Shown here in pieces: positions 27,473 through 35,547 of a stretch of 64,000 nt of DNA. Origin of the DNA: Alphaproteobacteria bacterium (GTDB lineage Bacteria; Pseudomonadota; Alphaproteobacteria; Sphingomonadales; Emcibacteraceae); NCBI GenBank assembly GCA_020446675.1, contig JAGREE010000005.1, positions 26,637 to 90,636 of the forward strand, written 5' to 3'. The notes under the pieces were generated by a model. The model worked only from the letters and a program-made list of their open reading frames with translations. It was not told the DNA's origin and ran no database searches. Within the stretch, counting starts at the first letter, position 1. The number at the start of each line of letters is the position of its first letter. Both the position numbers and the translations under genes were made by a program.

Positions 27473-28687
27473 ATGATCATAGTGGATCGAACCCTGTTTT
27501 TGCCAATAAGAATTTTTCTTTCTGCACTGATTTTTTCGGCACTTTTGGCAGGCTATTCGCTTGCTGCATCACCGGAAATATCAGCTGTTCGATTTGGCGG
27601 TGACGACAATAAGACCCGCTTTGTCCTTGAAATAAAAGGGAAATCTGCATTCCGAACATTCAGCCTGGCAAATCCGAACAGGATTGTTATTGATCTTGAT
27701 GAAGTCAACTGGAATATAGGTCCGGGTGGTGCTGAAGGGATGGGGCTTATCAAAAATTATCGGTATGGGCTCTATATGCCAGGTACGTCCAGAATTGTGC
27801 TTGATCTGAAATATCCGGTAAAAATAGCGAATTCATTTGTCATTAAGGGCAAAGCCGGAAACCCGGACCGGATGGTTTTTGATTTCGAAAAAATATCTCA
27901 GGCATCATTTTCCAGCAGTATTTCAGCGCCAGCTGTAAGAGCACAGGCGGTTAATAGTACAAGAACCCCTGCCAGCAGGCCTATTTCAAACAAAAAAATC
28001 ATTGTCCTTGACCCTGGCCATGGTGGTCATGATCCTGGCAATCTGGGCGGGGTTAAAATCAATGGTATTTCAGAAAAAAACGTGACCATTACGGCAGCTC
28101 GAAATATTAAAAATATTCTTGAAGCATCAGGACGGTATAAAGTTATTCTGACAAGGGATCGGGATATCTATGTCAACCTTCGTGACAGACCACAGGTTGC
28201 TCATCAAAACAATGCCGATTTATTTATTTCCATTCATGCAGATTCATTCACACAATCTTCTGTAAGAGGTGCAACTGTTTATACTCTCTCGGAAAATGCA
28301 TCGGATCGGGAAGCAGCATTGCTGGCGGCTCGTGAAAACAAGTCTGATGTTATAGCAGGGGTCAATCTTGGTGATGAAACGGATATGGTGCAAAATATCC
28401 TGATTGATTTGGTTAAACAGGAAACAATGAATTTATCCAATCGCTTTGCAGGTGAATTGGATTCAGAGCTTAAAAAAGCGGTGACGATGAGAAAAAGAAG
28501 CCTTAGATCTGCGGGCTTTGTCGTTTTAAAAGGCATAGATGTGCCATCCGTCCTGATTGAAATGGGATATTTAACTAATAGCACGGATGCAAAACTGCTT
28601 ATGCAGAAAGAAACACACGATAAAATCGGCAGAGCAATTTTAAATGCAACTGATCGATATTTTGCCAAAAACTTTGCGTTTAACTAG
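27473..28687 (+). CDS. amiC: N-acetylmuramoyl-L-alanine amidase AmiC-type
   Basis: Periplasmic zinc amidase that removes stem peptides from peptidoglycan to split daughter cells. It has a signal peptide (about 1-32), an N-terminal AMIN domain (about 35-135) for septal targeting, a Ser/Ala/Pro linker and an Amidase_3 domain with DPGHGGHD, a metal Glu in the SEKN segment, SIHAD and the catalytic Glu in LIEMGYL. The frame opens at ATG 27440; ATG 27473 is preferred because the signal peptide follows directly. PBP1A lies just downstream. Confidence 0.93.
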   Translation: MIIVDRTLFLPIRIFLSALIFSALLAGYSLAASPEISAVRFGGDDNKTRFVLEIKGKSAFRTFSLANPNRIVIDLDEVNWNIGPGGAEGMGLIKNYRYGLYMPGTSRIVLDLKYPVKIANSFVIKGKAGNPDRMVFDFEKISQASFSSSISAPAVRAQAVNSTRTPASRPISNKKIIVLDPGHGGHDPGNLGGVKINGISEKNVTITAARNIKNILEASGRYKVILTRDRDIYVNLRDRPQVAHQNNADLFISIHADSFTQSSVRGATVYTLSENASDREAALLAARENKSDVIAGVNLGDETDMVQNILIDLVKQETMNLSNRFAGELDSELKKAVTMRKRSLRSAGFVVLKGIDVPSVLIEMGYLTNSTDAKLLMQKETHDKIGRAILNATDRYFAKNFAFN

Positions 28688-28710
28688 GTAAAATTCTAAT
28701 TTTTATTAAC

Positions 28711-28739
28711 TTGATTGTGCCTTATGTATGTCATAATTT
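28711..28739 (+). promoter_or_regulatory. Candidate sigma-70 promoter upstream of PBP1A gene
   Basis: TTGATT, a 17-base spacer and TAATTT fit a moderate housekeeping promoter in the 94-base gap after amiC. The overlapping CATAAT at 15 bp spacing is an alternative -10. Confidence 0.4.
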
Positions 28740-28781
28740 GCACCTAAAATTACAGCGATTCTAACATATCAGGCGAAGTGG

Positions 28782-31274
28782 TTGTTTAAACTGTCAAAAA
28801 AGTGGAAAAATATTATAGGCGGATTAGTGGTTTTTACCCTTGTTTCGGGTATTGTCACGGTCATTGGCGGCCTTTATGTCCTTTATTCCTATGGTCGCGA
28901 TCTACCTGACTATAAACAGCTTGCAGATTATGAGCCACCAGTCGTAAGCCGGGTATATGCCGGTGATGGTAGTCTGATCAAAGAATATGCCCGTGAAAAA
29001 CGGCTTTTTGTTCCAATTTCAGCAATACCGCCAAAAGTAATACAAGCCTTTATTTCTGCTGAAGATCAGAATTTTTATTCTCATATAGGAATTGATTTTA
29101 AGGGTCTGTTTCGAGCGGTTCTGGTCAATGTCAAAAATGTCATTACAGGAAGGCGTCCGGTCGGGGCCTCAACAATCACGCAACAGGTTGCAAAAAACTT
29201 CCTGCTAAGTGGTGAAGTGCGATTGGAGCGCAAAATTAAGGAAGCCATTCTTTCCTATAGAATTGAGCAGACCTTTACCAAAGATCAAATTTTAGAACTT
29301 TATCTAAACGAAATTTATCTTGGTCAGAATTCTTATGGCGTGGCCGCGGCTGCTCTCAATTATTTTGGTAAGTCGCTTGATGAGCTTGACGTTGAGGAAA
29401 TTGCGTATCTTGCGGCTGTGCCCAAGGGGCCCAGTAATTATCACCCCGTTCGCCATTATAATGCGGCCATCGGTCGTCGTAACTGGGTTCTGGGCCGAAT
29501 GGCCATAGAAGGCTATATCAGTGAAAACGAAAAAGATGAAGCCGTTAAAAAACCGCTTGTAGCTGTTGAGTCCGGGCAGGCAAGAACATTTCAGGCAGAT
29601 TATTTTGCAGAAGATGTCCGACGTGAACTTAAGGAATCATTCGGTGACGAAGAACTCTATGGGGGTGGACTGGCGGTTAGGACGTCACTTTCACCAAGAC
29701 TTCAAACCATCGCAGAACGCGAATTAAAAAATGGTCTTGTGGTTTATGATCGCCGCCATGGATGGAAAGGCCCGCTGGATAAAATGGACTTATTTTCTGC
29801 GCCATTTGAAGAGTGGAAAAAAAGCTTTCTGGAAATTAGTACACCGCTCGGTATTGATAGCTGGGAAATTGCTGTTGTTCTGGATGTAGATGATCAGAAA
29901 GCGACAATAGCAACTCAAAAGTCCATTCATGACGCAGCAACATATGAGCGTCTGCCACTTGAGACTATTTCATTGGATGAAGTGAGCTGGGCACGTAAAT
30001 GGCTACCGGAAGAAAGACGCGGACCGGCGGTTAAATCTGTAACAGAGGTTTTAAGCCAGGGCGATATAATAGCCGTTGAAAAAATTGATCCATCAAAAGC
30101 TGAAACCACGACTATAAGCAATGGAACTGCTTATGGCTTACGTCAGATACCTGAAGTGAATGGAGCCTTGGTGGCTCTGGACCCGCATACAGGACGGGTA
30201 CTGGCTATGGTTGGCGGGTATGACTTTAAACGAAGTGAATATAACAGAGCAACCCAGGCAAAACGTCAGCCAGGCAGTGCTTTTAAGCCATTTGTTTACA
30301 GTGTTGCTCTTGATAACGGCTTTACACCATCGAGTCTCGTGCTTGATGCCCCATTCGTGATCGATCAGGGGTTTGGAAATGGGAAATGGAAACCACGCAA
30401 TTCAAGCAACAAATATTATGGTCCGAGTACGCTTAGACTAGGCATTGAAAAATCAAGAAACCTTATGACTGTCCGACTGGCTCAAAACCTTAAAATGGAT
30501 AGAATTGTTGAAGTTGCTGATCGGTTTAATATTACACACAATATGCCGGATCTCCTTTCAATGTCGCTCGGCGCGGGGGAGACAACATTACTAAGACTTA
30601 CAGCAGCATATGGAATGATCGTCAATGGTGGTAAGAAAATTGAACCGACCCTGATTGACCGTATTCAGGACAGACATGGCGTTACCATATATAAGCATGA
30701 TCAACGGCAGTGTGATGGGTGTATTGTTGATAAATGGGATTATCAGCAAGAACCAGTGCTTCCTGATGTCAGGGACAGGGTGTTGGATCAGGTGACAGCA
30801 TATCAGCTGGTCTCAATGATGGAAGGTGTGGTGCAGCGCGGAACTGGTATTCGTATTAAAGTATTAAACCGCCCTCTCGCTGGAAAAACTGGTACAACGG
30901 ATGAAAGTTTTGATACCTGGTTTGTCGGGTTTTCACCGGATCTTGTTGTCGGTGTATTTGTTGGTTTCGATAGACCCCGTTCACTCGGAGATGGTGAAGA
31001 GGGTGCGTCTACAGCAGTTCCAATCTTTCGTGACTTCATGGCAGGTGCTCTTCATGATGAGAAACCCATTCCATTCCGGGTACCTGAAGGCGTGAGACTG
31101 GTTCGTGTTGATCCGGTTTCTGGCCAACTTGCAAGTGCTGAAACTAAAAATACTATCCTGGAAGCTTTCAGACAGGGAACCTTCCCAAATAAAGAAGAAC
31201 AAGTACTTGACGGATTTAATTCTCTCGTGCAAACAAAGACCAAGCTGCGAACAGGTACTGGCGGCATATATTAA
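28782..31274 (+). CDS. mrcA: Penicillin-binding protein 1A (bifunctional)
   Basis: Bifunctional peptidoglycan synthase of the inner membrane. One N-terminal transmembrane helix (about 10-35) is followed by the GT51 glycosyltransferase with AEDQNFYSH and GASTITQQVAKN, an OB-like insertion and a transpeptidase domain with SxxK (GSAFKPF), SxN (KSRN) and KTGTT. At 830 residues it matches the PBP1A class. The start is TTG with AGG 8 bases upstream. prfB begins 22 bases after the stop, so read-through into prfB is likely. Confidence 0.94.
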   Translation: MFKLSKKWKNIIGGLVVFTLVSGIVTVIGGLYVLYSYGRDLPDYKQLADYEPPVVSRVYAGDGSLIKEYAREKRLFVPISAIPPKVIQAFISAEDQNFYSHIGIDFKGLFRAVLVNVKNVITGRRPVGASTITQQVAKNFLLSGEVRLERKIKEAILSYRIEQTFTKDQILELYLNEIYLGQNSYGVAAAALNYFGKSLDELDVEEIAYLAAVPKGPSNYHPVRHYNAAIGRRNWVLGRMAIEGYISENEKDEAVKKPLVAVESGQARTFQADYFAEDVRRELKESFGDEELYGGGLAVRTSLSPRLQTIAERELKNGLVVYDRRHGWKGPLDKMDLFSAPFEEWKKSFLEISTPLGIDSWEIAVVLDVDDQKATIATQKSIHDAATYERLPLETISLDEVSWARKWLPEERRGPAVKSVTEVLSQGDIIAVEKIDPSKAETTTISNGTAYGLRQIPEVNGALVALDPHTGRVLAMVGGYDFKRSEYNRATQAKRQPGSAFKPFVYSVALDNGFTPSSLVLDAPFVIDQGFGNGKWKPRNSSNKYYGPSTLRLGIEKSRNLMTVRLAQNLKMDRIVEVADRFNITHNMPDLLSMSLGAGETTLLRLTAAYGMIVNGGKKIEPTLIDRIQDRHGVTIYKHDQRQCDGCIVDKWDYQQEPVLPDVRDRVLDQVTAYQLVSMMEGVVQRGTGIRIKVLNRPLAGKTGTTDESFDTWFVGFSPDLVVGVFVGFDRPRSLGDGEEGASTAVPIFRDFMAGALHDEKPIPFRVPEGVRLVRVDPVSGQLASAETKNTILEAFRQGTFPNKEEQVLDGFNSLVQTKTKLRTGTGGIY

Positions 31275-31296
31275 TTCATAATAATGGTCTTTAAAA

Positions 31297-32425
31297 ATGA
31301 AAGCTGAAATCCAAAATAGTGTGGAAAAAATCAAGCAGTCGCTCGCACTGCTGAGGAGGCATCTTTGACTGGGATGTTGCACTTGAACGATATGAGGAAT
31401 TAACGGCCCTCTCTGAAGATCCCAAACTCTGGGACAATCCAAAAAATGCTCAAAGTCTTATGAAAAAACGTACAAAGCTTGAACAAGCTATTACGCTTTG
31501 TAAAAATGTGCAAACTGAGCTTAATGATAATATTGAGCTTATAGAGCTTGGTGAACTCGAAGATGATCAGGACATTATTTCAGAAGCCGAAGCGGCCATC
31601 ACGAGACTGACTGATAAAGCGTCCGTACTGGAAATGCAGACCTTGCTGAGTGGGGAAGCGGATGCCAACCCGGCTTATCTTGAAATCAACTCCGGTGCTG
31701 GCGGCACTGAAAGCCAGGACTGGGCTAATATGTTGTTACGGATGTATAGTCGGTGGGCTTCTGCTCATGGTTATAAAGTAGACTTAATTGAAATTCATAA
31801 TGGCGAAGAAGCAGGCATTAAATCGGCAACCATTGAAGTGAAAGGTGAAAATGCCTATGGCTGGCTTAAAACGGAAAGCGGGGTCCACCGGCTGGTCCGC
31901 ATTTCCCCGTTTGACAGCAATGCCAAACGCCATACCAGCTTTGCCAGTGTCTGGGTTTATCCTGTAATTGACGATGATTTTGAAGTAGATGTCAATGAAA
32001 GTGATTTGCGTATTGATACATATCGTGCATCAGGCGCCGGTGGTCAGCATGTGAATACCACTGACAGTGCCGTCAGAATTACCCATATACCTACAAATAT
32101 TGTAGTCCAGTGTCAGAATGACAGAAGCCAGCATAAAAACCGGGCCACGGCCATGAATATGCTTAAAGCGCGTCTTTATGAAGAAGAACTGCAGCGCCGG
32201 GAACAGGAAGCCCATAGTGAACATGATTCCAAAACCGATATTGGTTGGGGACACCAGATCCGGTCATACGTGCTTCAGCCATATCAGATGGTAAAAGATC
32301 TGCGGACAGGTGTTGAAAGCGGACAGCCCGATAAAATATTGGATGGTGATATTGACATGTTCCTGAATGCCGCATTGGCGGCAAGAGTGCATGGCAGCAG
32401 TACTGAGGTGGAAGATATAGAATAA
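31297..32425 (+). CDS. prfB: Peptide chain release factor 2, with programmed +1 frameshift
   Basis: RF2 terminates translation at UGA and UAA. The reading frame from ATG 31297 runs 23 codons and meets an in-frame TGA at 31366-31368 in the sequence CTT-TGA-C; shifting +1 onto TTT and continuing with GAC at 31367 opens the remaining 352 codons. The total is 375 residues. The peptide-anticodon motif SPF and the catalytic GGQ (in GAGGQHVN) are present. The frameshift lets RF2 control its own synthesis: scarce RF2 means slow termination and more shifting. The mature RF2 frame alone, read from ATG 31460, would be N-terminally truncated. Confidence 0.95.
31354..31369 (+). promoter_or_regulatory. prfB programmed +1 frameshift site
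   Basis: AGGAGG (31354-31359) acts as an internal Shine-Dalgarno, followed at the canonical 3-base spacing by CTT TGA C. This is the classic RF2 autoregulatory signal; the AGGAGG here is a closer match to the anti-SD than the AGGGGG of E. coli. Confidence 0.93.
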
Positions 32426-32455
32426 AAAAAGCGGGTTTAAATCCCGCTTTTCGTT
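32426..32455. terminator. Terminator between prfB and bactofilin gene
   Basis: AAAAGCGGG and CCCGCTTTT form a 9 bp stem with a TTTAAAT loop directly after the prfB stop, with A-rich left and T-rich right flanks. It may act in both directions for these convergent genes. Confidence 0.85.
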
Positions 32456-32484
32456 CTCTTCATTAAATATTATTTAAATCAAAT

Positions 32485-32985
32485 CTATAAGATTGTTTTT
32501 TTTTCTGGTTCTTTATTATCGGTATTTGCAGAAACGACTTTGGTTGTATTATTGTTGGAACTGGCAAGATTACCTGCAGCATTAGTATTCTGATGACTTA
32601 AATTACCTTCAATAAATGCACCGGCTTCTATACTGAGCGTCTGGTGGCAAAGATCACCGGTAATTTTTGCTGATTTTTCAACGCGAATATTTCTGCCAGT
32701 AATGCTGCCTTTAACGGTGCCTTTAACAACGGCATCATCAGCGGTCACTTTTCCCTTGACGGTACCGTGCTCACCAATAGTGACTGAGTTGCTTTTTAAA
32801 TCGCCTTCAATTGTGCCATCTAATTGAATTTCTCCGGATGTGGTAAGATTTCCTTTAATAACAACATCTGAACTGATTATTGACGGTACTGAATTTGCAG
32901 GTGGTTTCATAGCCTTAATTTCCTCAGGTTTTTCGGTTTTATCTTGGTTAGCTGTCGTAGCTTTGTTGTCTGATCTTTTGAACAT
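32485..32985 (-). CDS. Bactofilin
   Basis: Polymer-forming cytoskeletal protein (DUF583). The central ~100 residues (about 35-140) show the repeating hydrophobic/Gly pattern of the bactofilin beta-helix (VVIKGNLTTSGEIQLDGTIEGDL and similar rungs). Both termini are polar and disordered, as is typical; the 166-residue size is normal. Its start overlaps the end of the upstream M23 peptidase by 38 bases, implying translational coupling. Bactofilin plus LytM/M23 pairs shape cells in Helicobacter, Caulobacter and Hyphomonas. Confidence 0.92.
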   Translation of the reverse strand: MFKRSDNKATTANQDKTEKPEEIKAMKPPANSVPSIISSDVVIKGNLTTSGEIQLDGTIEGDLKSNSVTIGEHGTVKGKVTADDAVVKGTVKGSITGRNIRVEKSAKITGDLCHQTLSIEAGAFIEGNLSHQNTNAAGNLASSNNNTTKVVSANTDNKEPEKKTIL

Positions 32986-34150
32986 CTTTTGCTGCCTTTA
33001 GCACTTTTAAAGGGTCAAGTGGTTTCCCATTAAACCAAATTTCATAATGAAGATGAGTACTAACGGATCTTCCTGTACTACCCATAAGGCCAATTAGTTG
33101 ATTTTCCGTTACTTTTTCACCTTTTTTTACCTTTACTTGCGAAAGATGGCCATATTTAGACCGAAATCCGTTACCGTGATCAATTTCAACATAAAGTCCG
33201 AAAGTGCCAAACCGGCCCGCTCTTACGACGACACCTGGTCCACCTGATCTGATTGGCGTTTTATGCCAACCTGCCATATCAATACCTTTATGATTTGCCC
33301 ATTTTTTTGTAATAGGGTCGCGTCTCATACCAAATTTTCCTGAAATATAATATTTTTCAGGTGGAACGGCGATTGGAAGATATGAGATTGCCGCTTCGAG
33401 ATTATTTAAATTCTCTCTTTTAATATAAAGTTCATCAAAAGCACTGCTGTCAATAGAAGCTTCATTTATGCCTTCTTCAAGGCCAATAAATGGCCCCCCT
33501 TGCGCTTTTGCAGATGGTTGGTCTCCCGACAGTTCCAGTATTTTATCGGGGCTAATGCCGGCACTGTCCAGAACATTTTCCATAAAGGCCAGTTTCTTAT
33601 CCACTTTGTTCATCATCATTTTGACAGTGGTATTCTGCTGCATTTCTATGCGCTTAAGTCCTACAAAAATTTTATCCAGATCTTTATCACGAATTATATT
33701 TCGTGTTTGCTGGTCAGCGTCATCATCAAAATCTTCATCATTGCCGGAAGAATTATCGAATGCGGGAGTTTGCGTGGTAGGTTTTGTGAGGCTGCCGTCC
33801 TCTTCGAGGACCTGTTGTATATATTGCTGGCGCTGTTCAAGTGCTGTGGCGGATTTTTGAATGTCGTTTTTTAATTGATTATATTGTGCTTCAAGTTCCA
33901 GGTAATTTTGGCTGGATATTTTTACCTCGCCGTTTTTTTCGTCAATAATTTCCGTTATATAAACATAATTATACGATGCCACCAGAAACCAGATCGTAAA
34001 TCCAAGCAGAAACAGGCTGCTTCCAATCTGAACTTTTTGAGAAATTGTGATGAATTTTACGTCACCATTTGTCCTGAAGTATAACTGCCTGTCAGGATAG
34101 TAACGATCGGCTTTCTCACTTAACCATTTGATAATATTGTCTATTTTCAA
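32948..34150 (-). CDS. M23 (LytM-type) peptidoglycan endopeptidase, membrane-anchored
   Basis: Zinc endopeptidase acting on peptide crosslinks in the periplasm. A short cytoplasmic part is followed by one transmembrane helix (about residues 40-62), a coiled-coil region (about 75-115), a linker with an acidic run, and the M23 domain (about 275-385). The metal and catalytic residues are visible in NHKGIDM and HLHYEIW. The gene runs into the bactofilin gene with a 38-base overlap, so the bactofilin scaffold probably positions this enzyme. LmdC-like function is inferred from architecture and context. Confidence 0.92.
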   Translation of the reverse strand: MKIDNIIKWLSEKADRYYPDRQLYFRTNGDVKFITISQKVQIGSSLFLLGFTIWFLVASYNYVYITEIIDEKNGEVKISSQNYLELEAQYNQLKNDIQKSATALEQRQQYIQQVLEEDGSLTKPTTQTPAFDNSSGNDEDFDDDADQQTRNIIRDKDLDKIFVGLKRIEMQQNTTVKMMMNKVDKKLAFMENVLDSAGISPDKILELSGDQPSAKAQGGPFIGLEEGINEASIDSSAFDELYIKRENLNNLEAAISYLPIAVPPEKYYISGKFGMRRDPITKKWANHKGIDMAGWHKTPIRSGGPGVVVRAGRFGTFGLYVEIDHGNGFRSKYGHLSQVKVKKGEKVTENQLIGLMGSTGRSVSTHLHYEIWFNGKPLDPLKVLKAAKDVQKIRQQSYDS

Positions 34151-34261
34151 TTAATTCTCTCATAAATAAAAATTCTGCCCAAAAGAATTTCTTTTATTAT
34201 GGACGAATCGTTCAAAAGTACCCTGAATATGATATCAAATAATTAAAGAATGCAAACATTT

Positions 34262-35080
34262 TTAATGAGTTTGTATATTCTCAACCAGTGGCAAATAATA
34301 CGCTTCTGACAGTCCGGCTTCGTCTCTAGCAGGGCTGTTAAACGGCGGTTTTAAATGCCCGGCAAAATATTTTCGAACCATTTTTTGATAAGTTTTCTGA
34401 GGATTCAGATCATTTTTTTCACATAAAAAATTAAACCATTTTTGCCCTGAACGGACATGATCAATTTCTTCTTTATAGATAATTTCAAGTGCCCGAACAC
34501 TGTCCTTATCCCCACTATCAGAAAATTTTTTGATCATTGCCGGCGTTACATCAAGTCCCCTGGCTTCCAGAACCAGTGGAACAATTGCCAGACGCGCCAA
34601 CAGGTCATGTGCCGTGACTTCTGCAGATTGCCAGAGCCCATCATGAGCGGGCAGGGCACCATAAAAACTGTCAAACGCCTTCAGACGATCATTTAATAAT
34701 TCAAAATGTCTTGCTTCATCTTCGGCAACCTTTATCCAGTCGTCACAAAAATCACGGGGCATTTTATGTCCGAACCTCAGCACGATATCCCAGGCCAGGT
34801 CGATGGCATTCAGCTCAATATGGGAAATTGCATGAAGCATAGCAATCCGGGCGGCTCGGGCTTTGGCATTGCGCCTTTTAGGCATATCCTTGGGCATTAA
34901 AAGCTCCGGCTTTTCCAGTCTTCCCGGTCTTTCCGGTGCTTGAATGTCAAATTTAAACTCAAGCAGTCCATTTCGCCAGTCTGCCGCCGCTTTAAAGGTA
35001 AGATATATCTTATCATCAATATCAGCAGCGCTTAGTGCATTATGTGCGGCGTCAGCTAATGTCTGCAGTTTTTCATTCAT
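34262..35080 (-). CDS. DUF455 ferritin-like protein
   Basis: Member of the DUF455 family, a helical ferritin-like fold of unknown specific role. Likely di-metal ligands appear in AISHIELNAID, EDEARHF and YKEEIDHV, i.e. repeated E-x-x-H pairs. The 272-residue length is typical. Its ATG overlaps the bcp stop codon by 4 bases, so it is translated with the peroxiredoxin; an oxidative-stress or metal-related role would fit but is inference. Confidence 0.82.
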   Translation of the reverse strand: MNEKLQTLADAAHNALSAADIDDKIYLTFKAAADWRNGLLEFKFDIQAPERPGRLEKPELLMPKDMPKRRNAKARAARIAMLHAISHIELNAIDLAWDIVLRFGHKMPRDFCDDWIKVAEDEARHFELLNDRLKAFDSFYGALPAHDGLWQSAEVTAHDLLARLAIVPLVLEARGLDVTPAMIKKFSDSGDKDSVRALEIIYKEEIDHVRSGQKWFNFLCEKNDLNPQKTYQKMVRKYFAGHLKPPFNSPARDEAGLSEAYYLPLVENIQTH

Positions 35081-35538
35081 AGGGCTTTTACGGCGTCAAG
35101 AACCTCTTCAACATGGCCGTCAACTTTCACTTTTCGCCAGATATTTTTAATGAGACCGTCTTTTCCAATCAGGAATGTAGCGCGTTCAATGCCCATATAT
35201 TCGCGGCCATAAAGTTTTTTTTGAACCCAGACACCATAATCTTCGCAAAGTGTTCCGTGTTCATCGACCAGCAGCTTAACTGTCAGATTTTGTTTCTTAA
35301 TAAAATTCTGATGCATTTTTACGCTGTCTTTTGAGGCCCCAAGAATAATAGTATCCATATCCTCAAATTTTCCTTTAAGCTGGCTAAATTCTATGGATTC
35401 CTTTGTGCATCCAGGTGTGTTGTCCTTGGGATAAAAATAAAGAACAATATTCTTACCGTCAAAATCGGACAGGGATACAATATTTCCTGTTTCGTCGGGG
35501 AGAGTAAAGTCGGGGGCCTTTTGACCAATTTCGGGCAT
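35077..35538 (-). CDS. bcp: Thioredoxin-dependent peroxiredoxin (Bcp/PrxQ)
   Basis: Reduces hydrogen peroxide and organic peroxides. The thioredoxin-like fold carries the peroxidatic Cys44 in TPGCT. The usual resolving cysteine five residues later is replaced by Ile49; the only other cysteine is Cys98. The enzyme may therefore be a 1-Cys type or use an external thiol. The length of 153 is standard. It lies between glnE (9 bases upstream) and DUF455 (4-base overlap). Confidence 0.93.
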   Translation of the reverse strand: MPEIGQKAPDFTLPDETGNIVSLSDFDGKNIVLYFYPKDNTPGCTKESIEFSQLKGKFEDMDTIILGASKDSVKMHQNFIKKQNLTVKLLVDEHGTLCEDYGVWVQKKLYGREYMGIERATFLIGKDGLIKNIWRKVKVDGHVEEVLDAVKAL

Positions 35539-35547
35539 AGTAACGTC

